A stretch of 64,000 nucleotides of DNA from NCBI GenBank assembly GCA_027257055.1, contig JAPVLO010000019.1, positions 13,907,001 to 13,971,000 of the forward strand, given 5' to 3'. The position numbers were made by a program, and so were the translations under genes. Within the stretch, counting starts at the first letter, position 1, and each line of letters starts with the position of its first letter. Below are positions 23,767 through 36,030 of this stretch, in pieces. The stretch comes from Cephalopachus bancanus. Taxonomy: Eukaryota > Chordata > Mammalia > Primates > Tarsiidae. The notes beneath the pieces were generated by a model. It saw nothing but the letters and a program-made list of their open reading frames with translations, ran no database searches and was not told the DNA's origin.

Positions 23767-25490
23767 GGACGGCCACAGAGCTGGACGCAGCTGGCCCCTG
23801 GCTCCCAGGCAGCTCTCCCACATAGACATGGCCTGGAGATCCTGGCCCTCTAGGCCAGTCTCGTCCCTACACGGTTGCCATGCCCAAGAGAGGAAAATGA
23901 CTCAACTTCTGGGCCCACGAGACCTGCTCCAGTTGAGTGACCCTGGAGGATTATGCCAACCCTGATCCAGCAGTCGTTTGGTTTGGACGAGTCAAGACAG
24001 CCGTGGCCAACACTGTGCCAGCAGGAAGTAAAATCACTTGTGTGACTTGGAAACCTCCCAGATCCTTGCAGAGGAAGCTCTTTCTGGGGCTGGTAAGCCC
24101 TGTGACATCATCCACAGCAGTGATGAGATGGATGCCCAGGAGGAAAGCATCCATGAGAGAACCATCTCCAGCAACAAAGACAAGCAAGAGGCACAAAGAA
24201 GAACTGGATGGGGCTGGAGAAGACGAGTAGCCCATGGATATTTGCCTATTGCTGGCTTCCTACAACCATCCTGAGGACATTGTGAATTTTTCCCTGACTT
24301 GTAAGAATGCCTGGACTGTCACTTGCACTCCTGCCTTTTGGACCAGGCTGTACCAAAGACACAACATGCTGGACTCTTCTCTGCCTTTGTTCCTGCAACC
24401 AGAGTCAATGGAGAATCTGCGATGCCTCTGGGCATGTGTGATCCAATCTCTGTACCATATGTATGTGCCAAGGGCTGTTCCAATCTCCAAGAACCCAGCC
24501 ATTCCAGAAAGCACTCCCAACACATTAAAGAATTCCAAATGTTTACTTTTCTGGTGCAGAAAGATTGTTGGGAACAGACAGGAACCAATGTGGGAATCAA
24601 CTTCAAGTTCAAAAACAGTCCCCTAGGTTAAAGAGCAAGTGTACTGGAGGATTACAGCCTCCTGTTCAGTATGGAGATGTTCATACCAATCCAGACCAGG
24701 ACTGCCTGCAGGTCACCACCATCAATTTCATCTTTATTCCAGCTGTCATTGAAATGATATTTACCCTGTTTGCTACCAACGTGAACACAAACATGTGGCA
24801 TCATCGAGTGAGACTGGTGTTCCAGGATTCTTCTGTCCATTGTGGTTGGAAACTGTGCAGTGAACAGGGTGTGAAAGTTATCCTGGACCCAGTGCACAGC
24901 GTTCAACTCTATGACTGGTGGCATTCTCAGTATCCATTCTCCCTGAGAACATAATTTCTGCTTCCCATCCCTTGGGGCAGCCCCAAGTCTAGTCCATTAG
25001 TAATCAGATTCCAGTTTGGAAGGATTGGCTGGATTGTATATCTGGTTAGTAATGCACATGCTCTTCAGATTTCTGGGGTTCCTGTTAGGGGAGGGAGAAG
25101 TTTTGAATTAAGAAGAAAAACAACTATGATTTAGAAACATATTTAATGTAAAATTTGCATATGAAAGGATTAGCCCTGTTTTCTGTGTTAAACCCCCATT
25201 TGGTGCTATTGAGTTGTTTGTTCTTTATTCTTTTATCCCAGCAAAAGTGGTTAATCTTGCTCTAGGGGAAAATTAAACTCTTAAATCTCCAAACAAGGAA
25301 GTTTCAGCATTCCCTTAAGGATCAGAAGAAACTTAGAGGCCTAAAATCATTGCTACTGTTGCTTCCAACTTAGCTGACCCTCAAATTCAATTGAGTATTT
25401 TCTCTTTTCGATTTACCCTTCTCCAGAAATAAAGCAGGTGATAGGGTTTCAAGAATCTTAAAATATATATATATATGTAAAGTATTTCAT
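23767..25490 (+). pseudogene. TMEM183A: TMEM183A processed pseudogene
   Basis: An intronless retrocopy of the TMEM183A mRNA, with 5' UTR-like bases, the whole coding region (ATG at 23828, ancestral stop ending 24954) and about 530 bases of 3' UTR. Recognisable stretches include EDYANPDPAVV, EEALSGAGKPCDII, SSDEMDAQEESIHERT, the [15 protein letters not shown] segment, [20 protein letters not shown] and the end [12 protein letters not shown]. The frame is broken six times: single-base gains near 23835, 24013, 24034 and 24175, single-base losses near 24595 and 24615. There is a premature stop at 24228-24230 and a six-base in-frame loss near 24705. These changes account for 1127 bases against 1131 for the 376-residue parent. 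The 3' end is uncertain; an AATAAA at about 25492 may be near it. I found no clear target duplication. It cannot make the parent protein. Confidence 0.95.
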
Positions 25491-25504
25491 AAATAAAGTC
25501 CAAA

Positions 25505-26275
25505 GGCACACAGAGACTAGGAGAAAAATATGTGCCACATGTAGAACAAAGAATTTACAGCCAAGAAACAAATATAAATTTATAGATAAATGACAAGCAA
25601 CTCAATTTAAAAAAAAAGTGGGCAGTCATTGCTTTGCTAAGCTATGGTGTGGCCATGTGCTCTTTGAGCTGTGGTCAGGACATATTTCCTTAAGCTATGG
25701 CCCCCCTTCCCTACCTTGGCTTTCTAAATAAACTATATTTTTAATCTAAAAAAAAAAGTGAGCAAAGAGTATAATGAGACAAATTATAGAAGAGGACGTG
25801 CCAGTAAACATTTGAAAAGTTGCTCATTCTCAATTATCGTTCAAGAATTGCAAATTAAACTGGCTGTGAGATATCATTTTTATTCATAATGTTAGCAATA
25901 ATACAATTTTGATAGCATCTAGAACTGTCTAGTAGGTGAGGAAATAAGCACTCGCATGCAATGTTGATGCAAGTGTGAACTATTATGAACTTGATGGAAA
26001 ATAATTCAATATTGTCTCCCAATAACTAAATGTTCATGCCCTGCCCCAGTACCTTCCCTTTTGAAATTAATCGAGATATAAAAACATTCATATATAAGAA
26101 TATCTGCACTTTGATATCTATTGAAGCATTGTGTACAGTAGCAAAATAAATAAATAACCATTACCCAAATGTCTTTAATAGTAATATAACTGAATAAATT
26201 ATAGTATATCCATAAAACAGACTATTGGGAACCTATAATTTTTATAAATGAGTTAAATTAGTGTTTTTAGAAGAA
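25505..26275 (+). mobile_element. Old L1 (L1M) 3' ORF2 region, interrupted
   Basis: Degenerate L1 ORF2 end in sense: TGTGCCACATGTAGAACAAAG, GACAAGCAACTCAATTTAAA, then after an insertion AAACATTTGAAAAGTTGCTC, GCAAATTAAACTGGCTGTGAG, TGAACTTGATGGAAAATAAT and TTGAAGCATTGTGTACAGTA. Colinear with L1 on both sides of the insertion at 25625-25748. Confidence 0.8.
25625..25748 (+). mobile_element. Short polyadenylated retroposon, candidate TINE
   Basis: About 123 bases inserted in the L1. It ends in an A run that begins 16 bases after an AATAAA signal (25727-25732), the layout of a processed RNA 3' end. An approximate target duplication, AAAAAAAAGTGGGCA before and AAAAAAAAGTGAGCA after, shows insertion by L1 machinery. 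Inside, GCTATGG/GCTGTGG words recur three times. It is not Alu, MIR or any tRNA SINE I know. Tarsier genomes are reported to hold LTR-derived, L1-mobilised elements called TINEs; a copied retroviral LTR end would look like this. The TINE label is inference. Confidence 0.6.
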
Positions 26276-28676
26276 TATTTATTATAGATTATTAAGTTTT
26301 AAAAGGCAAATTTTTAAAATGCAAATTTCAAAGAAGTAAATGACAGGATTTGATTCATAAAAGTAAATAAATGACTTTAAAATACAAAGAAGAATATAAA
26401 ATTGGATCTTGTTTTTGTAAAAAGAAAATCGCATATGTATATATACATATATACATGCATATGCTATGTGTATGTATTTATGTGTATATATATATTAATA
26501 TATATATTTAGTAGCAGAAAGAAAAATGTGGACCTGTACACATGAAACTCTCAGTAATAGTAACCTTGGGTTCATGCGGACAAAGAAAAAATTCTTTCTA
26601 TACCTCCATAATGCTTTCTAATTACAAAAAAAGTGTAATTCTTTTGTTATTTCTAATCTCCAATCAAACAAAATAAAGAGGAAAAGAACTGTGAAATGTC
26701 TATAAAAAGACAAAGAAAAAAGGGAAGAATCAATTATGAAATTAAACACTACTTAAAGAATACGGAGAAAAAAAATCTCCAAAATGAGCCATTTGTACTT
26801 TAGAAGAACTCATGGGACAACATGAAATCAAAATAAGACGTCCAAGATGAAAGGATAAGACAACAGAATAAAGAAAATCAAGATTGCAAAGCTAAACAGA
26901 CAAACTGGGGATAAAAACATTATAACAGAAATAATAAAATAGCCCAGGTCATACTATATGGGGCCAAATATTGAATTAGAGGAGAAATGAATGAAGAGAA
27001 TAAGACAGAGATTGCCGATCTCTTAGAGAAGAGCTAATAGATACAGCAGACCGATAATAATGATTCAGCAAAAGAATATCAATTGCTTTTCATTCTAGGG
27101 AAATCTTGTATTCTGTCCTATAAATGAAATAAGGAAAATTGTTTCTTTTTACATATTACAAGAAAATTTCTATGAGACCCAAGAAAAAAGTGATTCTGCC
27201 AATTAAATGAATCTACTATGTTTGAGAAAATGAAAATAATTATTAAATAGAATCATCAAAACTGAAATTTATACTGGGAAATTTTGTGAATTTCAAAAAA
27301 TGAATTAGTTTAATGGGAATTTAGTCAGAAAAAGCAGAAGGGAGAAAGAAAAGAAGGGGAAAGAGGAATAAACAGGAGGAAGGAGAAAAAGAGAGGAAGG
27401 AAGAGGAGAGAGAGAATCAGGCATGAATGTGGCTAGCACAGCTGAAGAAATCATTTGGTTATAAGATAGTGGGAGTGAGTGGTTTCTACCATTGTTACCT
27501 TTTCTACTGAATCTCTTTCAAAACCTTCCCTGAGGACAGGGTGTTGCCAAGCGTATTACACTTGCCTGAAATAATTTAGGTGAAATACTGGCATTTGTAT
27601 TTTATCTGTGAATAAAGTTTTAGATCATTGAAGAAGAAATTGAATGGGGAAAACATCAGACAACAAGGAGTTAATGGACAAAACATTTTAGAAGTGTGAG
27701 AAGTCTGAAATCACATCGTGTACAAGCTAATACTAATCCTTCTCAAAAGAAAAAAAAAAAGTTAAAATTTTTCTTTAATACATTCTGTTCTTTCTTATCC
27801 ATCTGCGATTTGACACCAGAATCAGAAATCTGATCAAAAAGTTGCAAAAGCATTTGCAATGAGTATTCAAAGTTTCCAAGTACAAAGAAAGACTTCCTAT
27901 CCTCTGATTTTTAGGATTTGAGAATTAGATATCCTCTCAAAACAAATAAAAACAAAGACACATCCTTGCCAGATCCTAAGTCTCTAATAAATTCCCATAT
28001 CATTTGACATACCTGGTTTTCCCATTCCAATACTTATTTATATTCAGTTTCACATATTACATGATGACATAAATTAATATAAATGAGGTTCCACTTCTAC
28101 CTGTGGAACATTGCTGCCAAGTTTAGCATGGCTGGCACTAGAGCTAAGAACTAAAAGGAAAGTTAAAATCATGAGTCCAGAACTCATCTTAAAAGCCCCA
28201 GGAAGCAAAAAATTATATTTGCAAGTACAATTAAGTGGTGGTGAAGTCTGTCTAAACCTAAAAGCACTGATGAATTAATGAGGAAAAAAAGACAAGGAAG
28301 TTTCCATACAGACTGCCATATGCTGCCTTAATTCTTTCCTAAAATATGATAGCAGTATAAATAAATAGGTAAATAACTTTTTAAAAATTCAAATGTAACC
28401 CGCAAAGGTTGCAGAAATAATTGAATCAAATTTTATCTTAGACACAGCTCTCTGGTCTGAACAATATGATTACTACAAACATATTTCAGTGAAATGAAAA
28501 GATTATTGAAGTAATCTTAAATGTTATCAGCACACTTTAAAAACCAACACCTTTCTAGCAAATGAGGTATATTTAAAGTTGAACCTAAACCAGTAATAAC
28601 AAGCAAGAAATAATGAAAAGCTGTTGGTCTGAACAAACTATGATTTTATAGATCAGAGTGCAACTATTTAAGTACA
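26276..28676. other. Unassigned A+T- and purine-rich DNA
   Basis: No gene seen. Notable are TA/CA-rich alternation at about 26430-26512 and a purine-rich tract (GAAAGAAAAGAAGGGG and similar) at about 27340-27415. Confidence 0.4.
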
Positions 28677-28692
28677 ATAAAAGTAATTCTAA

Positions 28693-28974
28693 AGCCGGGC
28701 TCGGTGGCTCAGTCTGTAATCCCGCGCCTTTGGGAGGCTGAGGTGAGTGGATTGTCTGAGCCTGCGGGTTCGAGACCCGCCGGGGCAGCGAGACCTCATC
28801 TCTACAATAAATAAAAAAAAAATCAGCCAGGCGTGGTAGCACATGCCTGTAATTCCGGCTACTTGGAAGGCTGAGGCGGAAGAATCGCCGGAGCCCAGCA
28901 GGTCGAGGCTGCGGTGGCCAGGAGCGGCCACTGCACTCCAGTCTAGGCGACAGAGTAAGACTCCAACTAAAAAA
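28693..28974 (+). mobile_element. Young Alu dimer
   Basis: Starts GCCGGGCTCGGTGGCTCAG; right arm ends AGTAAGACTCCAACT plus poly(A). Target duplication AAAAGTAATTCTA at about 28679-28691 and 28975-28987. Confidence 0.96.
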
Positions 28975-28987
28975 AAAAGTAATTCTA

Positions 28988-29529
28988 GGTCATGTTGTGA
29001 TCCTATAAAGATTTGTCATCTGTGATATTGGATTTTTGCATTTGATTCTAAAAGGTCAGAAGAATAGCAGGAAACTGTGGTTTCAGTTTATCCGTAAGTC
29101 ATTTTGTATTCATGGAAGTACTGCTTCATTGCTAAGGGAACTGCCTAGAAACCAGATTCAAAATGTCTATGAATTGAGTAGGTTCCAGATGGGTGGTGAT
29201 CTGCACAGTGACCACACATTTCAAAACTTTGGGGGGGAAGAAAATATATATATATATAAAAACACACACATACATATACACACATCAAAGTTAGTTGATA
29301 AGAAGACACTTTTCGAAGTTCTGCATTTTTACAGATTCTGCTGTCATTAGTCATTAATCACTTTCCATAATATTAAACTTTTAAAACATAATTACTAGTC
29401 ATCAAAACCATATTTTAATAGAGATAGCATGAGAGTGTGTACTATTTTTCTTGTTACATACTTTCTAGAAATCTATATAGTTCAAGTACCACTGATACGA
29501 TGATATAGTATTCTTCCCTTCCAGAGTCT

Positions 29530-29577
<48 letters not shown>

Positions 29578-30767
29578 TATGAGTTTACAAACATTCCCAT
29601 GGTTATACCTATGCTTTAACACCAGCAATAACAGCATTTTCTTTAAAATCTCAATGTCAAGATTCCCATTCTTGACCACACTTTGGGTCTTTCTAGCTCA
29701 CTTCCTCTAGCACCCAATCCAAACAATCCTTAGACCTTACCAGAACCTACAAACTATTATCGCCACCATCATGATATTTTAAATACCCTCTTACCCCCTA
29801 TTTCCTCTTTACCCACTTGAAATGTTATCATTATTACATTCACACCATTGCAAACACCTTCCATGATTTTACCTCTCTTTCTCTTTCTCTGGCAAAATCA
29901 CATACTGGTTAAATTCATCTCTCTGTCTACTCTCTCACCTGCACTTGTGAAATGAATCTAGATGAAGCACACCCCTCAATCAAGTTGGTGGGTCCTCCTT
30001 CCTTATATTTATAACCAGAAGTTTAATATTAGTTTTCTGGAAATCATATTATACTTTCCCCCACCTATTCATACTTCACTTTCTTGTGATGACTGTTTTG
30101 CCCTGTCTCCTCTCCATCATCAAACCTCCAAGTCTTTTCTGGTTCATTTTCATTCTCAGCAGATAATTTGACCTCCTAGTTTATTAAACAAACAGAAAAG
30201 AACTCCCACAATTATACTGACACTCTTACAAGCATCTTCTCTTGCTCTTCTTACCAAATTTTCTCTGAGCTAAACTATTCCCTCTCCTTTCTTAAAATAC
30301 TTATTTGACTTATACACTATAATCTACCCCCTTCAACATATTCAAGCATATCACTCAGGTGATTTTTCCCTGTATGCCACATTATTAATTTTTCCATGAC
30401 TACTGGATTATTTCTATCAGCTTTTATTCTATTAATGCTCCATCTTTATAATAAAAATCTTAATGCCATTTATTCCACCAAATAGCAGTACATGTCTTTA
30501 CTTTCCTTTGCACCAAAGCTCCAGAAAAGTCATCTTTACACCTGGGTCTGCAAGTTCTCTCTTAAACTCACTCTAAAACCACATGCCTTGGTCTTCGGTC
30601 AACTTCTCTTCTCTATCTGCATTTGCTTCCTTGACAATCTCATCAATCTCATGTTTATAATTCTTATCTACATGCAAATAACTCCAAAATGTATAATTTA
30701 TATCTCTGTCCAGACATCTTTCCCAAATTCCAGACTTATTTTTCCACTTCCTACCTAATTTGTTTGC
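28988..30767. other. Unassigned DNA with simple repeats
   Basis: No gene seen. Simple TA/CA alternation at about 29245-29285 and the long CA run at 29.53 kb are the only clear features. The stretch 29690-30760 is pyrimidine-rich, compatible with an old LINE, but I cannot assign it. Confidence 0.35.
29533..29575. repeat. (CA)n microsatellite
   Basis: A perfect CA run of about 43 bases. Confidence 0.97.
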
Positions 30768-31553
30768 TATGGATTGAATGTTTTTGCCCCCACCCCCCAG
30801 AATGCATATGTTGAACAACTACCCCCCAGTGTGCCTGTATTTAGATATGGGGTCTCTACATAAGTAATGAAGGTTAAATGAGTTCTTAGTGGGGTTCTAA
30901 TACAATCGGTTTCGTGTCCTTATACGAAAAGATGTCAGAGAGCTCTCTTTCTCTGCATGATCCCAGAGGAAAACCTATGTAAGAACACAGCAAGAATCAC
31001 CATAACCTATAAATATGTTATCTTACAAAGCAAAGAGGACTTTGCAGATGTGATTAAGATGCAATAAAGAGATTATCCTGAATTATCCTAGAGAACCCAC
31101 TCTAATGACATGAAATCTTAAAAGTGGGAAATCTTTGCTGGTTTCAGGAAGAGACACAGAGAAAAAGAGAGAGATGCAACAGAAGAGAAGGCAGGAAAGA
31201 TCAGTCATGAGAACGACTCAACCCACTATCATTGACTTTGAAGACGCAGAGGCCCACAAGCCAAGAAACGTGGACAGCCTCTACAAGCTAGGAATGACTC
31301 TACTGAAAGCCAACAAGGAAACAAAAACTTCAGTTTCAAGCACTCGGAAATGAATTCTGCAAAAGCCTGAATGAGCCTAAAAGCAGATTCTCCTCCAGAG
31401 TTTTCAGCTTTTCGTCTTGCAGCATCCACAGCAGAGAAACCAGCTAAGTCTACTGGACTTCTAACCCACTGAACTGTGAGATAATAAATATTGCTGTATT
31501 GAGCCATTAAACATATGGCTATTTATTATGACAAATAGAAAGCTAACAAAAGC
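30768..31553 (+). mobile_element. MLT1-type LTR(s), unusually long, probably two pieces
   Basis: It opens GCTATGGATTGAATGTTTTT and GAATGCATATGTTGAA. It then has TCCTTATACGAAAAGATGTC, a second start-like block AAATATGTTATCTTACAAAG with GACTTTGCAGATGTGATTAAG, then CACAAGCCAAGAAACG, CTCCTCCAGAGTTTTCAGC, GAACTGTGAGATAATAAATA and an end near AAAGCTAACAAAAG. All are MLT1-class LTR words, but about 790 bases is nearly twice one LTR, so two LTRs, nested or adjacent, are likely. Confidence 0.75.
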
Positions 31554-31849
31554 CCCAAATATAAATAGTTTCCTCTGAGCTATTATGTTCTGCACACATT
31601 GTTAGTGCTTCTCAGAAACTAAAATGCATCCCACTGTAGGAAAAGGGACAAGTAGGAAGTTGTCTCTGATAGATCCATGTCCGTGCAAAAAGGAAGGCTA
31701 AGTCTGTACGTACCTGTGCTTGTGTTCTTTGAATCATTACTAGGTGTCATGTTGGGTAAGACCTATGTCATCTACATTGACAAATCAACCCTCTGTGGCG
31801 GTGAACTAACTGCCAAGGGTAGATGTTTGGGTTGGGTGGTTTAATGGTA

Positions 31850-32640
31850 ATAGGCATTATGGAATTACTTGTAGTGCAGTGCAGTGGCCGCTCTCAAACA
31901 CTGCAGGCAGAAGTATAAATTGTTATAATGCTTTAGAAAACATTTTGATAAGCCGGGCTCGGTGGCTCAGCCTGTAATCCCGTGCCTTTGGGAGGCTGAG
32001 GTGAGTGGATTGCCTAAGTCCACGGGTTCGAGACCCGCCTGGGCAGCGAGACTTCATCTCTACAATAAATCAAAAAATCAGCCAGGCATGGTAGCGCGCG
32101 CCTGTAGTTCCAGCTACTCAGAAAGCTGAGGCTGAAGGATTGCCGCTGGAGCCAAGCAGGTCGAGGCTGCGGTGGCCGGGAGCGGCCACTGCACTCCAGT
32201 CTGGGCACAGAGTGAGAGTCCAACTAAAAAAAAAAAAAAAGAGAGAGAGAAAACATTTTGATAATAAGCATTAAAAAAAACTTTCAAAGTTTGTCATTTT
32301 ACTCAGAAATTTTACTTTTATTAATATATCCATTAAGGTGCAGAATACAAAGACCTATGCATAGAACATTCCTCAAAGCATTGGTTATATTACTGAGCAT
32401 TTGGGAAACAACATGATATCAAACAAGGATTGATTAAATTTTTTAAAATCATATGAAGAACTATTATGTAATCATTAAAAGCTATATTTTCAAAGACTTG
32501 CTTAAAAAAGACCAATACTGACAACCCAATATTATGTTAAGCTAAAAAAATTTACAATTAAATAAATAAACTTAAAACATACTGTGTGAATGTTAATATA
32601 CATACATGAAACATCAGGTACTGAGTGGGAAGTTTGCCTT
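31850..32640 (+). mobile_element. Old L1 (L1ME-like) 3' region, split by an Alu
   Basis: After the Alu, GAACATTCCTCAAAGCATTG, ATTTGGGAAACAACATGATA, GGATTGATTAAATTTTTTAA and ATTATGTAATCATTAAAAGC follow L1ME order, though strongly decayed. The left piece before the Alu is less certain. Confidence 0.6.
31952..32248 (+). mobile_element. Young Alu dimer
   Basis: GCCGGGCTCGGTGGCTCAGC to poly(A) and a GA run. Exact 16-base target duplication GAAAACATTTTGATAA (31936-31951 and 32249-32264). Confidence 0.97.
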
Positions 32641-32742
32641 CCGCTTTCAAGATCTAGCAACAACCAGAGAGGTATTCCATGTCAGAAGAGCAATCAAAAG
32701 CTAAAAGTAAAGCCATATTAATACCTTAAAAATTTTAAAATA

Positions 32743-33029
32743 GCCGGGCTCGGTGGCTCAGCCTGTAATCCCGCGCCTTTGGGAGGCTGAGGTGAGTGAA
32801 TTGCCTGAGCCCGCGGGTTCGAGAACCGCCTGGGCAGCGAGACCTCATCTCTGCAATAAATCAAAAAATCAGCTGGGCGTGGTGGCACATGCCTGTAATT
32901 CCGGCTACTCGGAAGGCTGAGGCGGAAGGATCGCCGGAGCCCAGCAGGCCGAGGCTGCGGTGGCCGGGAGCGGCCACTGCACTCCAGTCTGGGTGACAGA
33001 GTGAGACTCCAACTCAAAAAAAAAAAAAA
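32743..33029 (+). mobile_element. Young Alu dimer
   Basis: Full dimer with all diagnostic positions and a pure poly(A) tail. Target duplication of AAAAATTTTAAA type (about 32729-32740, and after the tail AAAAATTTTTAAA). Confidence 0.95.
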
Positions 33030-33099
33030 AAAATTTTTAAATGACTATCACCAGTTATTACATAAAGAGAAACAGATCTCTCAGAAGACAAATCTTCCC

Positions 33100-33320
33100 C
33101 TCCCCCCACATGACCTTCTGTTCTGTGCGTGTCTCACATTTGCCTCTGCCTCTGTCTTATAAAGCCTATATTTAGAACCTACCTGTAATCCAGGATAATC
33201 TCCTAATCTCAAAATCCTTAATTTAATCATATCTGAAAGAGCCTCTGTCCAGCTAAGGAAACATTTACAGTCTCCAGAGATTAATTAGGAAATGGTGTCT
33301 TTGGGTGGCCATCACTCAGT
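33100..33320 (-). mobile_element. MLT1-like LTR fragment, antisense
   Basis: ACATGACCTTCTGTTCTGTG, TGTCTTATAAAGCC, CAGGATAATCTCCTAATCTC and TTAATCATATCTGAAAGAGC follow the reverse complement of an MLT-class LTR. Strongly diverged. Confidence 0.55.
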
Positions 33321-34004
33321 CTACTATAGTAGAGGAGCCTTGTTTCCAGGTCTGAAGATTCCCACGTTGTCAATAATTTTTCACAGGACTCTGACAGGCT
33401 TCTTTCCACAAGTTCCAATCCTGCCCCAGAACTACATAATGTAAAAACAATAGGATAGCCTAACAACTCCTACTAGACTATTTTTACTCAGTCCCTCAAC
33501 CTGAGGTAGTTCAAGTAAATGGTTACTCAAAGTATAGGGGCATTATTGTCAAATGAAGTTCATGTGTTGGCATGCACAAGTATAGGAAAATCTAAGCTGA
33601 TGGATCCTAGAGAGAGGCTCACCCACAATCTTTATGGAATACACCTGAAAAATGAGTAGACAGCTGAAGCACAGTGGTTGGCATAAAAGCATTTCTCTGT
33701 GCCTGACCAGCCTGCACTGATTTCTCTGAGATGATTTGTCAGGGAAAGTTGTAAACTCAGCATCAAGTCTTAGCGCAGCCACCAACCCACACCGTGCTGT
33801 ACAGTAAACCTCTTCGCACCATCTTCTCTCATCATCTTACATTTCTTCAGCACATCAATATTCTCTCTTTTTCTTGGTGTCGCATTGCCTCCAGGCACAA
33901 AGCCAAGAAGTAGAGCTAAGGCCCATGTCTCTCTAGGAGCCCAGAACTTGGTTTTTTGTTATCTCTCCTCCCTAAAACCCAAGGCGTTTTTATATGTCTA
34001 CTCT

Positions 34005-34007
<3 letters not shown>
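33321..34007. other. Unassigned DNA
   Basis: No gene or confident repeat seen. Confidence 0.4.
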
Positions 34008-34068
<61 letters not shown>

Positions 34069-34072
34069 GTCT
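34008..34072. repeat. (TC)n microsatellite
   Basis: A pure TC run at about 34011-34062 with CT-rich edges. It sits at the tail end of an antisense Alu, so it probably arose from the Alu tail. Several overlapping Ser/Leu and Arg/Glu open frames here are artefacts of the repeat. Confidence 0.96.
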
Positions 34073-34074
34073 CT

Positions 34075-34364
34075 CTTCTTTTTGAGTTTGAGTCTTACTC
34101 TGTTGCCCAGGCTGGAGTGTACTGGCACACTCCTGGCCACCGCAGCCTTGACCTGAAGGGCTCAGGCAGTCCTTCTGCCTCAGACTTCCAAGTAGCTGGA
34201 ACAACAGGCACATGCTACCACACCTGGCTTATTTTTTTATTTATTGTGGAGACGAGGTCTCACCAAGTTGTCCAGGCTGTTCTCAAACCCCTGAGCTCAG
34301 GCAGTCCTCTTGCCTCAACCTCCTGAAGTGCTGGGATTACAGGCTTGAGTCACCGTGCCCGTCC
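34075..34364 (-). mobile_element. Alu, intermediate age, antisense
   Basis: GAGTCTTACTCTGTTGCCCA to TTGAGTCACCGTGCCCGTCC. It has the ATTTATTGTGGAGACGAGG linker type seen in the young copies but many private changes. Confidence 0.93.
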
Positions 34365-35814
34365 TTCTCTCTTGATTAATCTGCCTCAGAGGACTCTGTC
34401 ATATCTGATGTTTCTCTCAGAGATATGTCCTCACTTCTGAGATTTCCCTCAGATCACTCTTAATGCATTTGGCCTTTGGAAACAGACTCCCGAACGATTC
34501 TTTTTTACCTGGTTTTCCTTCCTACCACATCCATACTACGAGTTAATGAATAGTGAGTGGACTAACTGCTTGAATGGGGCAAAAGAAAAGAAGAAAATGC
34601 TGAGGAAAAAAACAGTCAAGTAGCTCTCCCTCAATTCTGAACTTCTCACAATTTATTGCTAGTGCCAGGATGATGTTTAACATTCTTAAAGGGAAAATGT
34701 CACTGTACTGAAAAAAGCAGGCTAAAACTTAAGAAACTTTGTAAAGTTATCTCTACAGAGTCTTCATAGATTACTATACACATAACCATACGGTAAGTTG
34801 TACATTGTTTTCTTTTAAAAAGCAGAGCCTCCTGCCATTCTCCACACATTCCTTTATGTTTCCCAGAAGTTTTGAATCAAAAAAAAATTTTCCTCAGGTA
34901 TTTTTAAAATTAATATTTGGATTAGAAAAAAATACTATTTACTCTCTGTCTGGCACTGCACAAGTGTTTGGCATGCATTATTATTTTCGAATCTTCATAA
35001 TGCTCCTGTGAGACTAGAGCATCTGGACTCCCCAGCTAACTCTTAGAGTGGAGGTAAGTTGTTACTCTGTGATGAGAATTCTGTCCAGATATGCTTCCTA
35101 TTTCTCAGCACATTAATTAATCGTTTCTGAATGTGTTGTGAGTCCAAATAATTACAAAAACTTAACATTTAAATGAGTTTTCACCTCCTTTGATTACTGC
35201 ATATCTTTTATTAAATGTCAAATTTGAGTGTAAAGATAGAGGCAGGGATCGAATGGAGAGACTCAGCCCAAGATTCTCCTCAGCTGCTCGACCACTGTAC
35301 TTATTCTGCTTCCAATTTAAAAGTAGTAAATCTCTAGATAATTTGAATGGCTTCCAGTCACTGAAATATATTGTATAACTTCCATAGAAGTGTAACACTG
35401 ATTATAAGTAAGGTTTGTGAAACATCAAGTAGCATTAGATCCTCAAATTTAAAATGAAGATTCGCATTCCACAAGACTGTTTGAGATAGCCTTAAGCCAA
35501 ATCATCTGATCTAACTCAAGGCAGGTCTGCCTCGGAATTATTATAAATAGAGAGCTAACTTGGGAGAACTTTACAGTGTCACAAGCAACCCATTCACCTG
35601 TTAACTGCTTTAATTCACACCCAAGATAACTGCTTTAACTCAGACCCAATCCCTACAACTCTGAGAAAGCAAGTCAACAAGAGAATAAGATGTTCCAATA
35701 TGAATAACAGCAGTGTTAATGCTAGCTTTATTTTTAACACTTGCTAGGTTCTAGGTAGGTCAATTCACTAAACATCACTTATTTGACAAATATTAATCAG
35801 GATTTGAAAAGTGA
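34365..35814. other. Unassigned DNA, possible MIR trace near 34.95 kb
   Basis: No gene seen. At about 34945-35055 CTGGCACTGCACAAGTGTTT and CATTATTATTTTCGAATC could be an antisense MIR, too decayed to call. Confidence 0.35.
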
Positions 35815-36030
35815 TCATAGCATTGGACTCTGCAGCTGGCCTCTCTTGGTCTACCACTTTTAACTAAATTACCTTGGCCGTATTATTTAAAGTCCTATCT
35901 GTAAAATGTGATTTAAAAAATACCTCTCTCACAGGTTGTGAGAAAAAAAGTTTGTGCGTGTTAAGCCCTGAAAGAGTGACCATCACAGAGTAAGCTCTCA
36001 ATAAATCTGGTTGTTATTATGCATTACAAC
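35815..36030 (+). mobile_element. MIR SINE, near full length
   Basis: CATTGGACTCTGCAGCTGGC, a decayed ACCTTGGCCGTATTATTTAA, CCTATCTGTAAAATGTGATT, CTCACAGGTTGTGAG and GAGTAAGCTCTCAATAAATC follow sense MIR order. Confidence 0.85.

Noticed and set aside
24260..24924. Minus-strand frames over the pseudogene
   Set aside because: They are shadows of the TMEM183A coding strand.
33916..34326. Several overlapping frames around the TC repeat
   Set aside because: Low-complexity products of the microsatellite and the antisense Alu.
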